Shown: positions 16,005-25,630, numbered from the stretch's first letter. The stretch is 64,000 nt of DNA from Pseudosulfitobacter pseudonitzschiae (GCF_002222635.1 NZ_CP022415.1:868001-932000); one strand, 5' to 3'. A program made the numbers and translations. Notes: generated by a model not told the origin, from the sequence alone.

Positions 16005-17453
16005 ATGTTTGATTTGCGCCCCGTTGGATATGTCATCGGACTTCTGGTTACCGCGCTTGGGTTAACCATGATCGTTCCGTTGCTGGTTGATCTTGCCGAG
16101 GGCAAGGAACACTGGCCTGTTTTTGTTGAATCCGGACTGATCACCATTCTTGCCGGTGGCGTATTGGCGCTAAGCTGTGCCAACGGTGTCCGTGAAGGTC
16201 TGACGATCCAGCAAACGTTTCTTTTGACCACTGGTGTGTGGCTGTGTCTGCCGATCTTCGGGGCCTTGCCGTTCGTCTTTGGCGCAACCGAAGCGCGCTA
16301 TGTCGACGCGTTCTTCGAGGCGATGTCAGGGCTGACCACCACAGGGTCTACTGTCTTTACCGGATTGGATGACCTGCCCAAGGGGCTGTTGTTGTGGCGT
16401 GGTATCCTGCAATGGCTGGGTGGCATCGGTATCATTGTGGTCGCGATGGTGTTCCTGCCTGAACTGCGGGTCGGGGGGATGCAAATCTTCCGCTCGGAAG
16501 CCTTCGAAACAATGGGTAAGATCCTGCCCCGTGCCACCCAGATCGCCAGCCAGATTTCGGGCCTGTATATTGCGATCACCCTGACATGTGCAGTGGTCTA
16601 CCTGACCCTCGGAATGAATGTGTTCGATGCGACGGTCCATGCGCTGACCACAGTGTCCACCGGCGGATTTGCCAATTACGATTCTTCCTTTGGCGGTTTT
16701 GTCGGCGGCAAAGAATACGCGGCCTCGTTCTTTATGATCCTCGCCGCTTTGCCTTTTGTACGTTACGTCCAAATGATCAACGGCAACACCACCGCGATCT
16801 GGCGCGATACGCAGGTACATGCGTTTTTGGCGACCATCGCCGTGGTTGTCGCCGTCAGCGCCTTTACCCTGACCTATATCTTTCCGCACAGCGTCGAACA
16901 GGCGGTGCGCGAGGCGCTGTTCAACGTGGTCTCGATTATCTCGGGCACCGGATATTCCAGCGTTGATTACATGGCGTGGGGTCCGTTCCTGATTTCGATC
17001 TTTTTCTTTTTGGGTATGATCGGCGGATGCGCCGGTTCGACCACCTGTTCGGTTAAAATCTTTCGCTACCAGATATTGTTTTCGTCGGTCCGCGCCCAAT
17101 TGCGCAAAACCCGCAGCCCGCATGGCATCTTTACCCCGCGGTACGATGGCCGTCCGGTGGACGCGGACGTGCTGGGGTCGGTCATGTCATTCTTTGTTTT
17201 TTTCGTGGTGTCGGTGGGGCTGCTGGCCGTGGCATTGGGCATGACCGGACTGGATTTTGTAACCTCGCTGTCGGGGGCGGCCACTGCTCTGGGCAATATC
17301 GGTCCTGGTTTGGGGGACACGATCGGCCCTGCGGGCAACTTTGCCCCTCTCAACGACACTGCCAAATGGTTGCTTGCCGGCGGAATGCTGGTAGGTCGGC
17401 TGGAACTGATGGTGGTATATGCCATTCTGACCGTACAATTCTGGAGAGCCTGA
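16005..17453 (+). CDS. trkH: TrkH-type potassium uptake membrane subunit
   Basis: 482 residues with the four K+-selectivity loops of the Trk/Ktr superfamily: SGLTTTGSTVF, STGGFANYDSSFGG, ISGTGYSSVDY and LGNIGPGLGD, separated by membrane helices. It forms the ion-conducting channel of a Trk system with a cytoplasmic TrkA partner, which is not in this window. ATG 16005 gives the normal N-terminus (MFDLRPVGYVIG), but there is no Shine-Dalgarno sequence; two hairpins abut the start. The stop overlaps the next gene start (TGATG). Confidence 0.92.
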   Translation: MFDLRPVGYVIGLLVTALGLTMIVPLLVDLAEGKEHWPVFVESGLITILAGGVLALSCANGVREGLTIQQTFLLTTGVWLCLPIFGALPFVFGATEARYVDAFFEAMSGLTTTGSTVFTGLDDLPKGLLLWRGILQWLGGIGIIVVAMVFLPELRVGGMQIFRSEAFETMGKILPRATQIASQISGLYIAITLTCAVVYLTLGMNVFDATVHALTTVSTGGFANYDSSFGGFVGGKEYAASFFMILAALPFVRYVQMINGNTTAIWRDTQVHAFLATIAVVVAVSAFTLTYIFPHSVEQAVREALFNVVSIISGTGYSSVDYMAWGPFLISIFFFLGMIGGCAGSTTCSVKIFRYQILFSSVRAQLRKTRSPHGIFTPRYDGRPVDADVLGSVMSFFVFFVVSVGLLAVALGMTGLDFVTSLSGAATALGNIGPGLGDTIGPAGNFAPLNDTAKWLLAGGMLVGRLELMVVYAILTVQFWRA

Positions 17454-19030
17454 TGAAACGTCCCCTTGGAGCCCAAATTTCCCACATGCTGAAGGCGCGG
17501 GGGGTCGATACGATTTTTGGCATACCGGGGGTCCACAATCAGGAAATGTACCGCGGTATAGAAGAGGCAGGGATCACGCATGTTCTGGCCCGTCACGAGC
17601 AGGGCGCTGGGTTTATGGCCGACGGCTATGCGCGCGCGTCGGGCAAGCCGGGGGTGGCTTATGTGATCACCGGACCGGGGCTGTGCAATATCATGACACC
17701 GATGGGGCAGGCCTATTCCGATTCAGTACCGGTGCTGGTGGTGTCCTCCTGTCTGGACGAGGTTGAAGGCGTCAAAGGTCAGTTGCACCAGATGAAAGAC
17801 CAACGTGCGGCCGCTGCCACCGTCTGCGATTGGTCCGCCGAGGCGCGCACGGCCGATGCCGCCTATACGCTGATCGACCGCGCGCTGACCGAAATGACGG
17901 CGCAACGTCCGCGCCCCAAACACATTCAGGTGCCGATTGCGGCACTTCAGGCCGCCGCAGATCCCGCGCCAGCACCGCGCCCCTATACCGCCCCCTGCCT
18001 ACCACAGATGGGCGATGCGCTTGACCGTATACTTGGCGCTGACCGGTTGCTGTTCGTTTTGGGCGGCGGGGCTCGCGTCGGGGCCGAAACCACACGCAAG
18101 GCGTTGAAAGCTTTGGGCGCTGCATCATTCACCACTTATGCCGGTCGCGGCATTGTCGGTAGAGATGATCCGTTGCACTTTGGTGCAGGGCTGGCGAACC
18201 CGTCCAGCGCCGAGGTGATCGGTTCCGCGGATGTGGTTGTTGTTGTCGGATCGGAACTGGCCGAGGTTGACCTGTGGCGCGCGCATCTGGGTCACCAAAG
18301 TCTGCTGGTGCGGGTTGATATCGACCCTGCCGCCTTTACCAACACCGATGCCGGGGCACTGAACATCCTGTGCGACGGTCCGCTGCTGATGCGTGCATTA
18401 CTGGAACGGGCCGAGATGATGGACAAGGCCCGATCGGGCTGGTCGACGGACGAAGTCAAAAAATCCCGTAAAGCATGGCGCGCCGACAGTGACGCCGCAC
18501 GCCCCGGCATTGCGCCCTTGTGCGATGCGCTGCGCGCTGTGGTGCCCGAAGATACGATGATCTATTCGGACATGACCCAATTTGCCTATGTGGCCAAGGA
18601 CGTCTGGCCAATGGAAAAGCCCGGCCATTGGCACCACCCCTACGGTTTTGGCACTTTGGGCTATGCCACGCCTGCGGCCATTGGCGGTGCCATCGCGCGC
18701 CCCGGCCTGCCGACGCTGGCGATCATTGGCGATTACGGTTTTCACTATACGATGCAGGAACTGGGTGTTGCTGTGGAACTGGGCCTGCCGCTGCCGATCA
18801 TTCTGTGGGACAACGGCAAACTTAAAGAGATCGAGGACAGCATGGCCCGCGCCCAGATTGCCCCCAACGCGGTGATCGCGCGCAACCCTGATTTCTGCAA
18901 GCTGGCAGAGGCATTCGGGGCCAATGCGGTCGCGCCGAAAACCATCCAGCAGATGCAGGATGCCGTTACCGCCGCGTTCAAGGCCAGTGGCCCCACGTTG
19001 ATCTACCTTACACCTGACGTCACCGACTAA
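17453..19030 (+). CDS. Thiamine diphosphate-dependent enzyme (acetolactate synthase-like decarboxylase)
   Basis: 525 residues with the three-domain layout of ThDP enzymes: N-terminal Pyr domain with catalytic Glu in ARHEQGAGFMADGYAR, central domain (LLFVLGGGARVGAET), and C-terminal PP domain with IIGDYGFHYTMQELGVAVE and Asn in LWDNGKLKEI. Sequence style resembles proteins annotated as 5-guanidino-2-oxopentanoate decarboxylase (AruI) of the arginine transaminase route, but true acetolactate synthase or other 2-oxoacid decarboxylase activity cannot be excluded. The start overlaps the trkH stop, an odd pairing of an ion channel with a metabolic enzyme. A terminator follows. Confidence 0.82.
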   Translation: MKRPLGAQISHMLKARGVDTIFGIPGVHNQEMYRGIEEAGITHVLARHEQGAGFMADGYARASGKPGVAYVITGPGLCNIMTPMGQAYSDSVPVLVVSSCLDEVEGVKGQLHQMKDQRAAAATVCDWSAEARTADAAYTLIDRALTEMTAQRPRPKHIQVPIAALQAAADPAPAPRPYTAPCLPQMGDALDRILGADRLLFVLGGGARVGAETTRKALKALGAASFTTYAGRGIVGRDDPLHFGAGLANPSSAEVIGSADVVVVVGSELAEVDLWRAHLGHQSLLVRVDIDPAAFTNTDAGALNILCDGPLLMRALLERAEMMDKARSGWSTDEVKKSRKAWRADSDAARPGIAPLCDALRAVVPEDTMIYSDMTQFAYVAKDVWPMEKPGHWHHPYGFGTLGYATPAAIGGAIARPGLPTLAIIGDYGFHYTMQELGVAVELGLPLPIILWDNGKLKEIEDSMARAQIAPNAVIARNPDFCKLAEAFGANAVAPKTIQQMQDAVTAAFKASGPTLIYLTPDVTD

Positions 19031-19089
19031 TGTGGGTTCTGCGAACCCTTGCCAAACGGCTGACCGGCCAGATTGCGCGATAACAAAAG

Positions 19090-19117
19090 CGGGCGGGATC
19101 AATGGTCCCGCCCGTTT
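19090..19117 (+). terminator. Terminator after the ThDP enzyme gene
   Basis: CGGGCGGGA (19090-19098) and TCCCGCCCG (19106-19114) form a 9-bp stem with a seven-base loop, followed by TTTG. Confidence 0.75.
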
Positions 19118-19206
19118 GCATGCCACGGTCAATCGTTATTGTGTTGGTGCCTCATACGGTCGTTTCAGGCCTGCGGCGCCCCTGTGAGGAAGGCGGAACA
19201 GTTGTT

Positions 19207-19476
19207 TCAGCGCTTAAGGATCGTGCCATGCGCGCGGTAAATGCCGCCCCATGTGGTGCCCGCGATATAGGTCGGGCAGCCGGGTTTGGCGGTGTTGATG
19301 ATCAGGAACCACATCGTCTCGCCGGGTCGTCCGGCGCGCGAATACTCACAGCCCAGCGGGTTGGTCCACCATTGGCCCTGATGGCCCGCAGGCGGCGTTG
19401 CAACGGATGCGGTGGCTTGCGACGCTGCCATGACGGTTGCGCCCAAGGCGAAGATGCTGAGAAATCTGGAAATCAT
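19207..19476 (-). CDS. Small secreted protein of unknown function
   Basis: 89 residues with a signal peptide (MISRFLSIFALGATVMAASQATAS). The mature part has two Cys (LGCEYSR and KPGCPTY) and ends HGTILKR; it looks like a short exported protein common to roseobacters. No function is recognised. The start at 19476 follows a GGAG; an in-frame start seven codons upstream is less likely. Confidence 0.65.
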   Translation of the reverse strand: MISRFLSIFALGATVMAASQATASVATPPAGHQGQWWTNPLGCEYSRAGRPGETMWFLIINTAKPGCPTYIAGTTWGGIYRAHGTILKR

Positions 19477-19557
19477 GGTCCACTCCACTTTGATCAATGT
19501 TCACGCGCCCCCACGCTTGATCGTCAAAATGATGGCCAGCCCTTAACAAGGGGCTAA

Positions 19558-19579
19558 CGCGGCACCCTGAGGTGCCGCG
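19558..19579 (-). terminator. Hairpin downstream of the SPOR pseudo-protease gene
   Basis: CGCGGCACC (19558-19566) and GGTGCCGCG (19571-19579) form a perfect 9-bp stem with a CTGA loop, 25 bases past the stop of the leftward gene ending at 19605. The following bases on the minus strand (TTAGCC) are only weakly T-rich. Confidence 0.55.
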
Positions 19580-19604
19580 CATTTGTGTCAAATCCTGTGC
19601 AGGA

Positions 19605-21425
19605 TCAGTCCCAGCAACTGACCAGAACGGTCATGCCCACGGCTTGTTCGGTGATGTCCTCGGGCTCGGACGGGCCGGTTGAGGCCGCCGCCTGAATGCT
19701 GACACCGGCACCCGCCAGAACCGTGCGGATCACGCCCGTGTCGGCGGCAAAGACCACCTCGTCGGGCAATGCACGCGCGCCGCCGGATTTGGGCAGCAAC
19801 ATGCCCATGACCGACCCAGTCGCATCAAAGACCGGACCGCCCGCGTCACCCGACAGGGTGGTCATAGCCAGACGGTACAGACCGGTCTCGCCCTGCAATC
19901 CGCGCACATCGGCCAGTTTGCCAAAGGTCATGCTGGGCGCGCTCAGCACACCGTCATAGCTATAGCCTGCAACCGCCACTTCGGATTGCAAACGGGGGGG
20001 CGCGGCGCTGAACTGTGCCACCGACAACGGCGCCAGTGTTTCTTGGGGCCGCACCACGGCTATGCCGCTTGTCGCGTCATCGGCCACAACATCGGCTTCG
20101 TGTTCGTCGTCGATGGTCAGACGGGTGCAGGACTGGACCGCCTCGGATGTGGTTATGACCAGACCGGAGTTGTCCACGTAAAAGCCTGAGCGGGCGATGC
20201 GCGGTTTGCGCACATCCAGACCGGCCACCAGATCAATCGCCTGCGTACCACCGTCGCCGGCAGAGGGATCAAGGGCCGCTTCGAGACGGATAAAACTCTT
20301 GTCCATTTCGCCGATCAGACGTCGGCGGCGCTCTTCGTCACCCGCAGGCCAGATCAGGGTAAAACCCTTGATTTTGCCATCTTGCAGGGTTGCGCGGGTT
20401 TCGGACACCATCATGCCGTTTTCGCCGATCAGTACAAAGTCGTTGTTGCGGCGTTCGCGCGGACCTTCCAGCGGGACAATTTCCAGGGTCTGCATAATGT
20501 CATACAGACCATTAAGCGTGTCCTGATCGCCGCGTTGGCTGATCAACAGCACCTTGGCCGGAACGTCGCCGGTGGCATCATAATGGGCAAAGGGTGGCTC
20601 GTATCTGTCAAAGGACACCACTTTGGTGGGCAGCATCAGTTCTATGCCTGCCTCCGCATCCACGACCCGTTCCAGCCCTAGACCGTCCAGCACCGCATTG
20701 TATTGCTTTTTCAACGTCGCGCGTTGCAGCGTGGTCAAAATTCCGGTGACGTCAAAGGCGTTTGCTTCTTGCCATGCGGCCATCGAATTGCGCGTGCCAC
20801 GTCCAAAGGCACCGTCAATGGCGGCCTCGTAGAAACCGGCCCATTTCAGCATCATCTGCAATTCCATCCGTTCGTCGCGGGTCAACAGCTGTTCGCTGCG
20901 GCGCGCTTCGGTCGGGGTTTCATCTGCGGGTTCGGGTGTGGGCAGGGGGGCCGCTTCGGCGGTGGTTTCGGTCGCCGTTTCGGCTGTCGTGATTTGTGTG
21001 TCCGTCTGCGTTTCAGTGCTGGAGGCCACCGCATCAGGGGCATCGACCACGCCACGGTTCAGCACGTTTGCGCCAAGCGGCCAGAACTGCTGGCGATAGT
21101 CTGAGGATTCTGCGATATAGGCGTCACGCGGGATCAGACCGTCGGCGCGATAGACGCTCAGCACCTGTTCGGCGTCTTCGCGGGCATAGGGTCCCAAGGC
21201 AATCCCGTACCAACCACCACCCAGCGCAAAGCCGTTCACATCCTCGATCGCACCGGCATAGTCGCGGGCGCGGGATGTTGCGGTGGCAAGACTGGGATGC
21301 GCTTCAATTTGCACCCATACTACCTCCTGAGCGGACTGGGCCGCCGCAGGCGTCACTGCCATCCCTGCTGTCAACCCTGACACCCCTGTTGCCAACATCG
21401 CCGCAACCACCAATTTGCGCATCAT
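19605..21425 (-). CDS. Periplasmic SPOR / peptidoglycan-binding protein with degenerate trypsin-like domain
   Basis: 606 residues, exported by a signal peptide (cleavage after about AAAQ-30). Domains in order: a SPOR-like segment (about 36-107, VWVQIEAHPS...YIAES), a Thr/Glu-rich linker, a PG_binding_1 domain (about 184-240, QMMLKWAGFYEAAIDG), a variable domain, then a trypsin-like barrel (about 400-575). The Ser of the triad is present (Ser525 in SGDAGGPVFD), but the His position is Glu428 (TTSEAVQSC) and the Asp position is Gly454 (DDATSGIAVVRP), so catalysis is doubtful. It probably binds cell wall and acts as a scaffold or sensor. ATG 21425 is chosen; 21422 is also possible. Confidence 0.8.
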   Translation of the reverse strand: MMRKLVVAAMLATGVSGLTAGMAVTPAAAQSAQEVVWVQIEAHPSLATATSRARDYAGAIEDVNGFALGGGWYGIALGPYAREDAEQVLSVYRADGLIPRDAYIAESSDYRQQFWPLGANVLNRGVVDAPDAVASSTETQTDTQITTAETATETTAEAAPLPTPEPADETPTEARRSEQLLTRDERMELQMMLKWAGFYEAAIDGAFGRGTRNSMAAWQEANAFDVTGILTTLQRATLKKQYNAVLDGLGLERVVDAEAGIELMLPTKVVSFDRYEPPFAHYDATGDVPAKVLLISQRGDQDTLNGLYDIMQTLEIVPLEGPRERRNNDFVLIGENGMMVSETRATLQDGKIKGFTLIWPAGDEERRRRLIGEMDKSFIRLEAALDPSAGDGGTQAIDLVAGLDVRKPRIARSGFYVDNSGLVITTSEAVQSCTRLTIDDEHEADVVADDATSGIAVVRPQETLAPLSVAQFSAAPPRLQSEVAVAGYSYDGVLSAPSMTFGKLADVRGLQGETGLYRLAMTTLSGDAGGPVFDATGSVMGMLLPKSGGARALPDEVVFAADTGVIRTVLAGAGVSIQAAASTGPSEPEDITEQAVGMTVLVSCWD

Positions 21426-21450
21426 CTTCACCTGAACTCCTGCTCGGAAA

Positions 21451-21467
21451 TTAATTGAGCCAATTAA
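21451..21467. promoter_or_regulatory. Palindromic site TTAATTG-agc-CAATTAA
   Basis: A perfect inverted repeat with 7-bp arms (21451-21457, 21461-21467) lies 26 bases upstream of the start of the leftward SPOR gene, in the divergent region shared with glyQ. It is a likely operator; no regulator family is recognised. It resembles but does not fit the CtrA spacing (TTAA-N7-TTAA). Confidence 0.45.
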
Positions 21468-21643
21468 GCAGGATTTCGCCACGTTGACCATATGTCCACA
21501 CGGGGAATTCATCGCGCCGAACGTCTTATATCGCGCTTTTGGGCGCTAATTTCCTGCCCGACCCGATCTGCGCTGCAACAAAGCCGCGATTGACCATTGT
21601 CGGGGGGCTGCGTAGGAAAGGTGCGCACGAAACTGGAAAGCCA

Positions 21644-22591
21644 ATGCCCATGTCCGATATGCCCACAGCGCCCCGCTCGTTTCAGGAAATCATCCTGCGG
21701 CTCCAGACCTATTGGGCCTCCAAGGGCTGCGCCATCCTGCAACCCTATGACATGGAAGTGGGCGCGGGCACCTTTCACCCTGCGACCACCCTGCGATCGC
21801 TGGGTGCGCAGCCCTGGGCCGCAGCCTATGTGCAGCCGTCTCGCCGCCCCACCGACGGGCGCTATGGCGAAAATCCCAACCGCTTGCAGCACTATTACCA
21901 ATATCAGGTGTTGATCAAACCATCGCCACCCGATCTTCAGGCGCTGTATCTGGGCAGCCTTCAGGCCATCGGCATAGACGCCAGCTTGCACGACATCCGC
22001 TTTGTCGAAGACGATTGGGAAAGTCCCACGCTGGGGGCATGGGGTCTGGGCTGGGAGGTCTGGTGCGACGGCATGGAAGTGTCGCAGTTCACCTACTTTC
22101 AACAGGTCGGCGGCCACGATTGCAGCCCCGTCTCGGGCGAGCTGACCTATGGCCTGGAACGTCTGGCGATGTATGTGCTGGCGGTCGATCACGTGATGGA
22201 CATGCCGTATAACGATCCGCAATCGACGATCCCGCTGACTTACGGCGATGTGTTCAAACAGACCGAAGAAGAGTACGCCCGCTGGAATTTCGACGTTGCC
22301 AACACCGAGGTTCTGCTGCGCCACTTCGAAGAGGCCGAGGCCGAGTGCAAGGCGATTCTGGATCAGCAGCACGAAGACCCCAAGACCGGCAAACGCATCG
22401 TCATGGCGCATCCCGCCTATGATCAGGCGATCAAAGCCAGCCATATCTTCAATCTTCTGGACGCGCGTGGCGTTATTTCGGTCACCGAGCGGCAGGCCTA
22501 TATCGGGCGCGTGCGGACGCTGACCAAAGCCTGCGCCGATGCATTTGTGCAGACACGGGCAGGGGGCTGGACCCCGGAAGCTGTGGCATGA
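21644..22591 (+). CDS. glyQ: Glycyl-tRNA synthetase alpha subunit
   Basis: About 315 residues of class II Gly[59 protein letters not shown] and [20 protein letters not shown] are all family blocks. It forms the alpha2beta2 enzyme with GlyS encoded 600 bases downstream. The start is uncertain among ATG 21644, 21650 and 21659; GGAAAG precedes the first two. It overlaps the next gene by four bases. Confidence 0.95.
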   Translation: MPMSDMPTAPRSFQEIILRLQTYWASKGCAILQPYDMEVGAGTFHPATTLRSLGAQPWAAAYVQPSRRPTDGRYGENPNRLQHYYQYQVLIKPSPPDLQALYLGSLQAIGIDASLHDIRFVEDDWESPTLGAWGLGWEVWCDGMEVSQFTYFQQVGGHDCSPVSGELTYGLERLAMYVLAVDHVMDMPYNDPQSTIPLTYGDVFKQTEEEYARWNFDVANTEVLLRHFEEAEAECKAILDQQHEDPKTGKRIVMAHPAYDQAIKASHIFNLLDARGVISVTERQAYIGRVRTLTKACADAFVQTRAGGWTPEAVA

Positions 22592-23106
22592 CCGGCAAGA
22601 TACTGGCGATACTGATCGTGATCACAGCACTTATCGCGGGCGCAGGCATGTACTACCTGCAAGTCTACGGCTTCTATGACGAGGTGACAGTGAAAGAGGT
22701 CAATCTGGTCTCGGTGGTCTCGGACGCACCTGAACCGATCCCCTTCACCGACTTTCAGGCCATCGACGCCGACAGTTCGCCGATCCGCTACCGCGCGTGC
22801 TTCAAGACCGAAATGTCGCTGCCCTTGCTGACGGAAACCTATGTAGGTCTGGAGAAGGCTGAGCCGCGCAATGCGCCGGACTGGTTCGATTGCTTTGATG
22901 CCGCAAAAATCGGCGCCGAACTTGAGGCCGGAACCGCATTGCCATTCCTGTCGCAAAAGAACGTCCACTATGGCGTCGACCGTATTGTGGCGATCACGCA
23001 GGACGGGCGCGGATATGTCTGGCACGAACTGAACGATTGCGGCGAAAAGGCCTATGACGGCACCGTCATAGGCGAGGAATGCCCCGAACGCCCCGCCACT
23101 GACTGA
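22588..23106 (+). CDS. DUF6446-type membrane-anchored protein
   Basis: 172 residues with one N-terminal membrane helix ([20 protein letters not shown]) followed by an outward-facing domain containing five Cys (RACFKTE, FDCFDAA, NDCGEKA, EECPERP). This is the protein regularly found between glyQ and glyS in roseobacters (DUF6446 type); its function is unknown. The ATGA overlap with glyQ shows co-translation, but no link to tRNA charging is evident from sequence. Confidence 0.75.
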   Translation: MTGKILAILIVITALIAGAGMYYLQVYGFYDEVTVKEVNLVSVVSDAPEPIPFTDFQAIDADSSPIRYRACFKTEMSLPLLTETYVGLEKAEPRNAPDWFDCFDAAKIGAELEAGTALPFLSQKNVHYGVDRIVAITQDGRGYVWHELNDCGEKAYDGTVIGEECPERPATD

Positions 23107-23217
23107 AGCTGCCGCTGCAAAGCTGATTGATGCGGCAATTGCCGTTGTTTTCCACCTCTGGACCCTTCGCTCGAGGGGCGCTATCCACCCCACAGCGCAA
23201 TCTGATTGGAACTGCCC

Positions 23218-25566
23218 GTGCCCGACCTGCTGATCGAACTGTTTTCCGAAGAAATTCCCGCACGGATGCAAACCCGCGCGGCGGGTGACCTGAAAAAGCT
23301 GGTGACGGACGGGCTGGTCGAAGCGGGTTTGACCTATGCCTCTGCTGCTGCCTTTTCGACGCCGCGCCGCCTGACCCTGACGATCGAGGGCGCGCTGGCC
23401 GCATCGCCCACCACGGTGGAAGAGCGTAAAGGCCCAAAGGCTGACGCACCGGAAAAAGCCATCGAAGGTTTCCTGCGCGGTGCCGGTCTGACCCGCGACG
23501 ATCTGGAAGAACGTGACACCCCAAAGGGCAAGATCCTGTTCGCCAAGATTACCAAACCGGGCCGCCCCGCCGCCGAAATTGTGGCCGAGGTGCTGGAACA
23601 CACGATCCGCAACTTTCCGTGGCCAAAATCAATGCGTTGGGGCAATGGCACGTTGAAATGGGTGCGCCCGCTGCATTCGATCCTGTGCATTCTGGTCACC
23701 GAAGAGGGCGCGGAAGTGGTGCCGGTGGACGTCGATGGCATCGTTGCGGGCAATACCACCCAAGGGCACCGCTTTATGTCGCCCGGCACGCTGACGGTGC
23801 GTAATTTCGACGACTACACCACCCAGTTGCAGCGCGCTCATGTTGTGCTGGACGCAACCGAGCGCGCCGATGCGATCTGGCATGACGCCACCAATCAGGC
23901 CTTTGCTCAAGGGCTTGAAGTCGTCGAGGATGCTGGCCTTCTGGCCGAGGTTGCGGGGCTGGTCGAATGGCCCGTGGTGCTGATGGGCAAGATTGACGAA
24001 GATTTTCTGGGCCTGCCGCCCGAGGTGCTGCAAACCTCGATGAAAGAGCACCAAAAGTTCTTTTCTGTGCGCAACCCCAAGTCTGGCCGGATCGAGCGGT
24101 TCATCACCGTCGCGAACCGCGAAACCGCCGATAACGGTGCCACCATCCTTGCGGGCAACCAAAAGGTGCTGTCGGCCCGTTTGGCCGATGCAAAATTCTT
24201 CTGGGAAAACGACCTGCGCATCGCCTCTGCTGGCATGACCACATGGCTGGACGCGCTGAAAAACGTGACCTTCCACAACAAACTGGGCACACAGGCCGAT
24301 CTGGTTGACCGCATGGCCGTGCTGGCCCGCGAGATTGCCCCCGCAGTGGGCGCCGACCCCGATCAGGCCGAACGTGCCGCGCGTCTGTCCAAGGCCGATC
24401 TGGCCTCGGAAATGGTCTATGAATTCCCCGAACTTCAAGGGCTTATGGGCCGCTATTACATCGAGGCAATGGGCGAGGACAAAGCCATCGCCGCCGCCGC
24501 ACAGGATCATTACGCACCGCTTGGCCCCTCGGACGACGTGCCGACCGAGCGTGTTTCGGTGGCCGTGGCGCTGGCCGAAAAGATCGACAAGTTGACCGGC
24601 TTCTGGGCGATTGACGAGAAGCCGACGGGAAGCAAGGACCCGTTTGCGTTAAGACGGGCTGCGCTGGGGGTTATTCGAATTTTGGTTGAGAATGAAATTG
24701 GCACCTCAACTCTGGAAACCCTCGTTTCAGGGATAGCAGGCAATCTTATGATTCATGCCGACAATAAAGCTCTTCTCTATATGGACTTCTTTGAAGTGGA
24801 CGAAAATACGGGCAAACTCTCCGCTGAAAGCTGGCGTGTATTTGAAACTGACGAGGTAGATTACGATCCACAATCAGGTGGTCCTATCCCTTCCTTGTTG
24901 CTTCCGCGCACAGAACTACTTGCCATGTTGAAGTCTCAAAACCTCGCTTGGAACAGCGATGTCGAAGTTGAGAACGAAGGCACGCATCTAAACGTCTTTG
25001 TAAAAGATGAGTCTTTGATTTTTGCGGCGACGAAACTTGCCACCGACCTCCTCTCCTTCATTCACGACCGCCTCAAAGTCTACCTGCGCGACCAGGGCAT
25101 CCGTCACGACATCATCGACGCCTGCATCGCAATGGATGGCAACGACGACCTCAACCTTCTGGTCAAACGTGCCCGCGCCCTGTCGGACACGCTGAAAACC
25201 GACGATGGCGAAAACCTGATCCAGGGCTTCAAGCGCGCCAACAACATCCTGACCCAAGCGGAACAGGCCGACGGCGTCGAATATTCGTTCGGCGCGGACG
25301 TGAAATTTGCCGAAACCGAAGAGGAACGCGCCCTGTTCGCCGCCCTCGATGCCGCCGAGGCTCAGATCACTCCCGCGATGCAGGCGCAGGATTTCACCAT
25401 TGCCATGTCCGCGATGGCCGACCTGCGCACGCCGATCGACGCATTCTTTACCGCCGTTCAGGTCAACTCGGACAATGCCACCGTGCGGCGAAACCGTCTG
25501 AACCTGCTCAGCCGCATTCGCCAGACCTGTCTGGCTGTGGCCGACCTGACGCGCATCGAAGGCTGA
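23218..25566 (+). CDS. glyS: Glycyl-tRNA synthetase beta subunit with large internal insertion
   Basis: 782 residues, against about 690 for E. coli GlyS. GTG 23218 is the likely start: it gives the standard PDLLIELFSEEIPARMQ and is preceded by TTGGA. Normal blocks include MRWGNGTLKWVRPLHSI, TSMKEHQKFFSVRN, KPTGSKDPFALRRAALGV and the anticodon-side DLLSFIHDRLKVYLRDQG. Between the last two, about residues 486-608 (bases 24670-25050) form a segment roughly 90 residues longer than in E. coli, at about 45% GC with different codon choice from the flanks. GlyS binds tRNA-Gly and charges it with GlyQ. The insertion keeps the frame. Confidence 0.95.
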   Translation: MPDLLIELFSEEIPARMQTRAAGDLKKLVTDGLVEAGLTYASAAAFSTPRRLTLTIEGALAASPTTVEERKGPKADAPEKAIEGFLRGAGLTRDDLEERDTPKGKILFAKITKPGRPAAEIVAEVLEHTIRNFPWPKSMRWGNGTLKWVRPLHSILCILVTEEGAEVVPVDVDGIVAGNTTQGHRFMSPGTLTVRNFDDYTTQLQRAHVVLDATERADAIWHDATNQAFAQGLEVVEDAGLLAEVAGLVEWPVVLMGKIDEDFLGLPPEVLQTSMKEHQKFFSVRNPKSGRIERFITVANRETADNGATILAGNQKVLSARLADAKFFWENDLRIASAGMTTWLDALKNVTFHNKLGTQADLVDRMAVLAREIAPAVGADPDQAERAARLSKADLASEMVYEFPELQGLMGRYYIEAMGEDKAIAAAAQDHYAPLGPSDDVPTERVSVAVALAEKIDKLTGFWAIDEKPTGSKDPFALRRAALGVIRILVENEIGTSTLETLVSGIAGNLMIHADNKALLYMDFFEVDENTGKLSAESWRVFETDEVDYDPQSGGPIPSLLLPRTELLAMLKSQNLAWNSDVEVENEGTHLNVFVKDESLIFAATKLATDLLSFIHDRLKVYLRDQGIRHDIIDACIAMDGNDDLNLLVKRARALSDTLKTDDGENLIQGFKRANNILTQAEQADGVEYSFGADVKFAETEEERALFAALDAAEAQITPAMQAQDFTIAMSAMADLRTPIDAFFTAVQVNSDNATVRRNRLNLLSRIRQTCLAVADLTRIEG

Positions 25567-25569
25567 CGC

Positions 25570-25630
25570 GCTTCATCTTGCCAGATAAACTCCGGGGGAG
25601 GCGCGCAGCACCTAGGGCAGAGCCCCCCTT
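25570..25630 (-). repeat. Intergenic roseobacter-type repeat, copy B
   Basis: The first 29 bases (GCTTCATCTTGCCAG, then ATAAACTCCGGGGG) match copy A at 574-602 with one difference, and the right end (GGGCAGAGCCCCC) also matches. It lies between glyS and the PPDK-like gene, three bases after the glyS stop. Confidence 0.7.

Noticed and set aside
24670-25050. Intein inside glyS
   Set aside because: No Cys/Ser splice residue at the left border or HN-Cys/Ser at the right, and the segment is too short for a normal intein.
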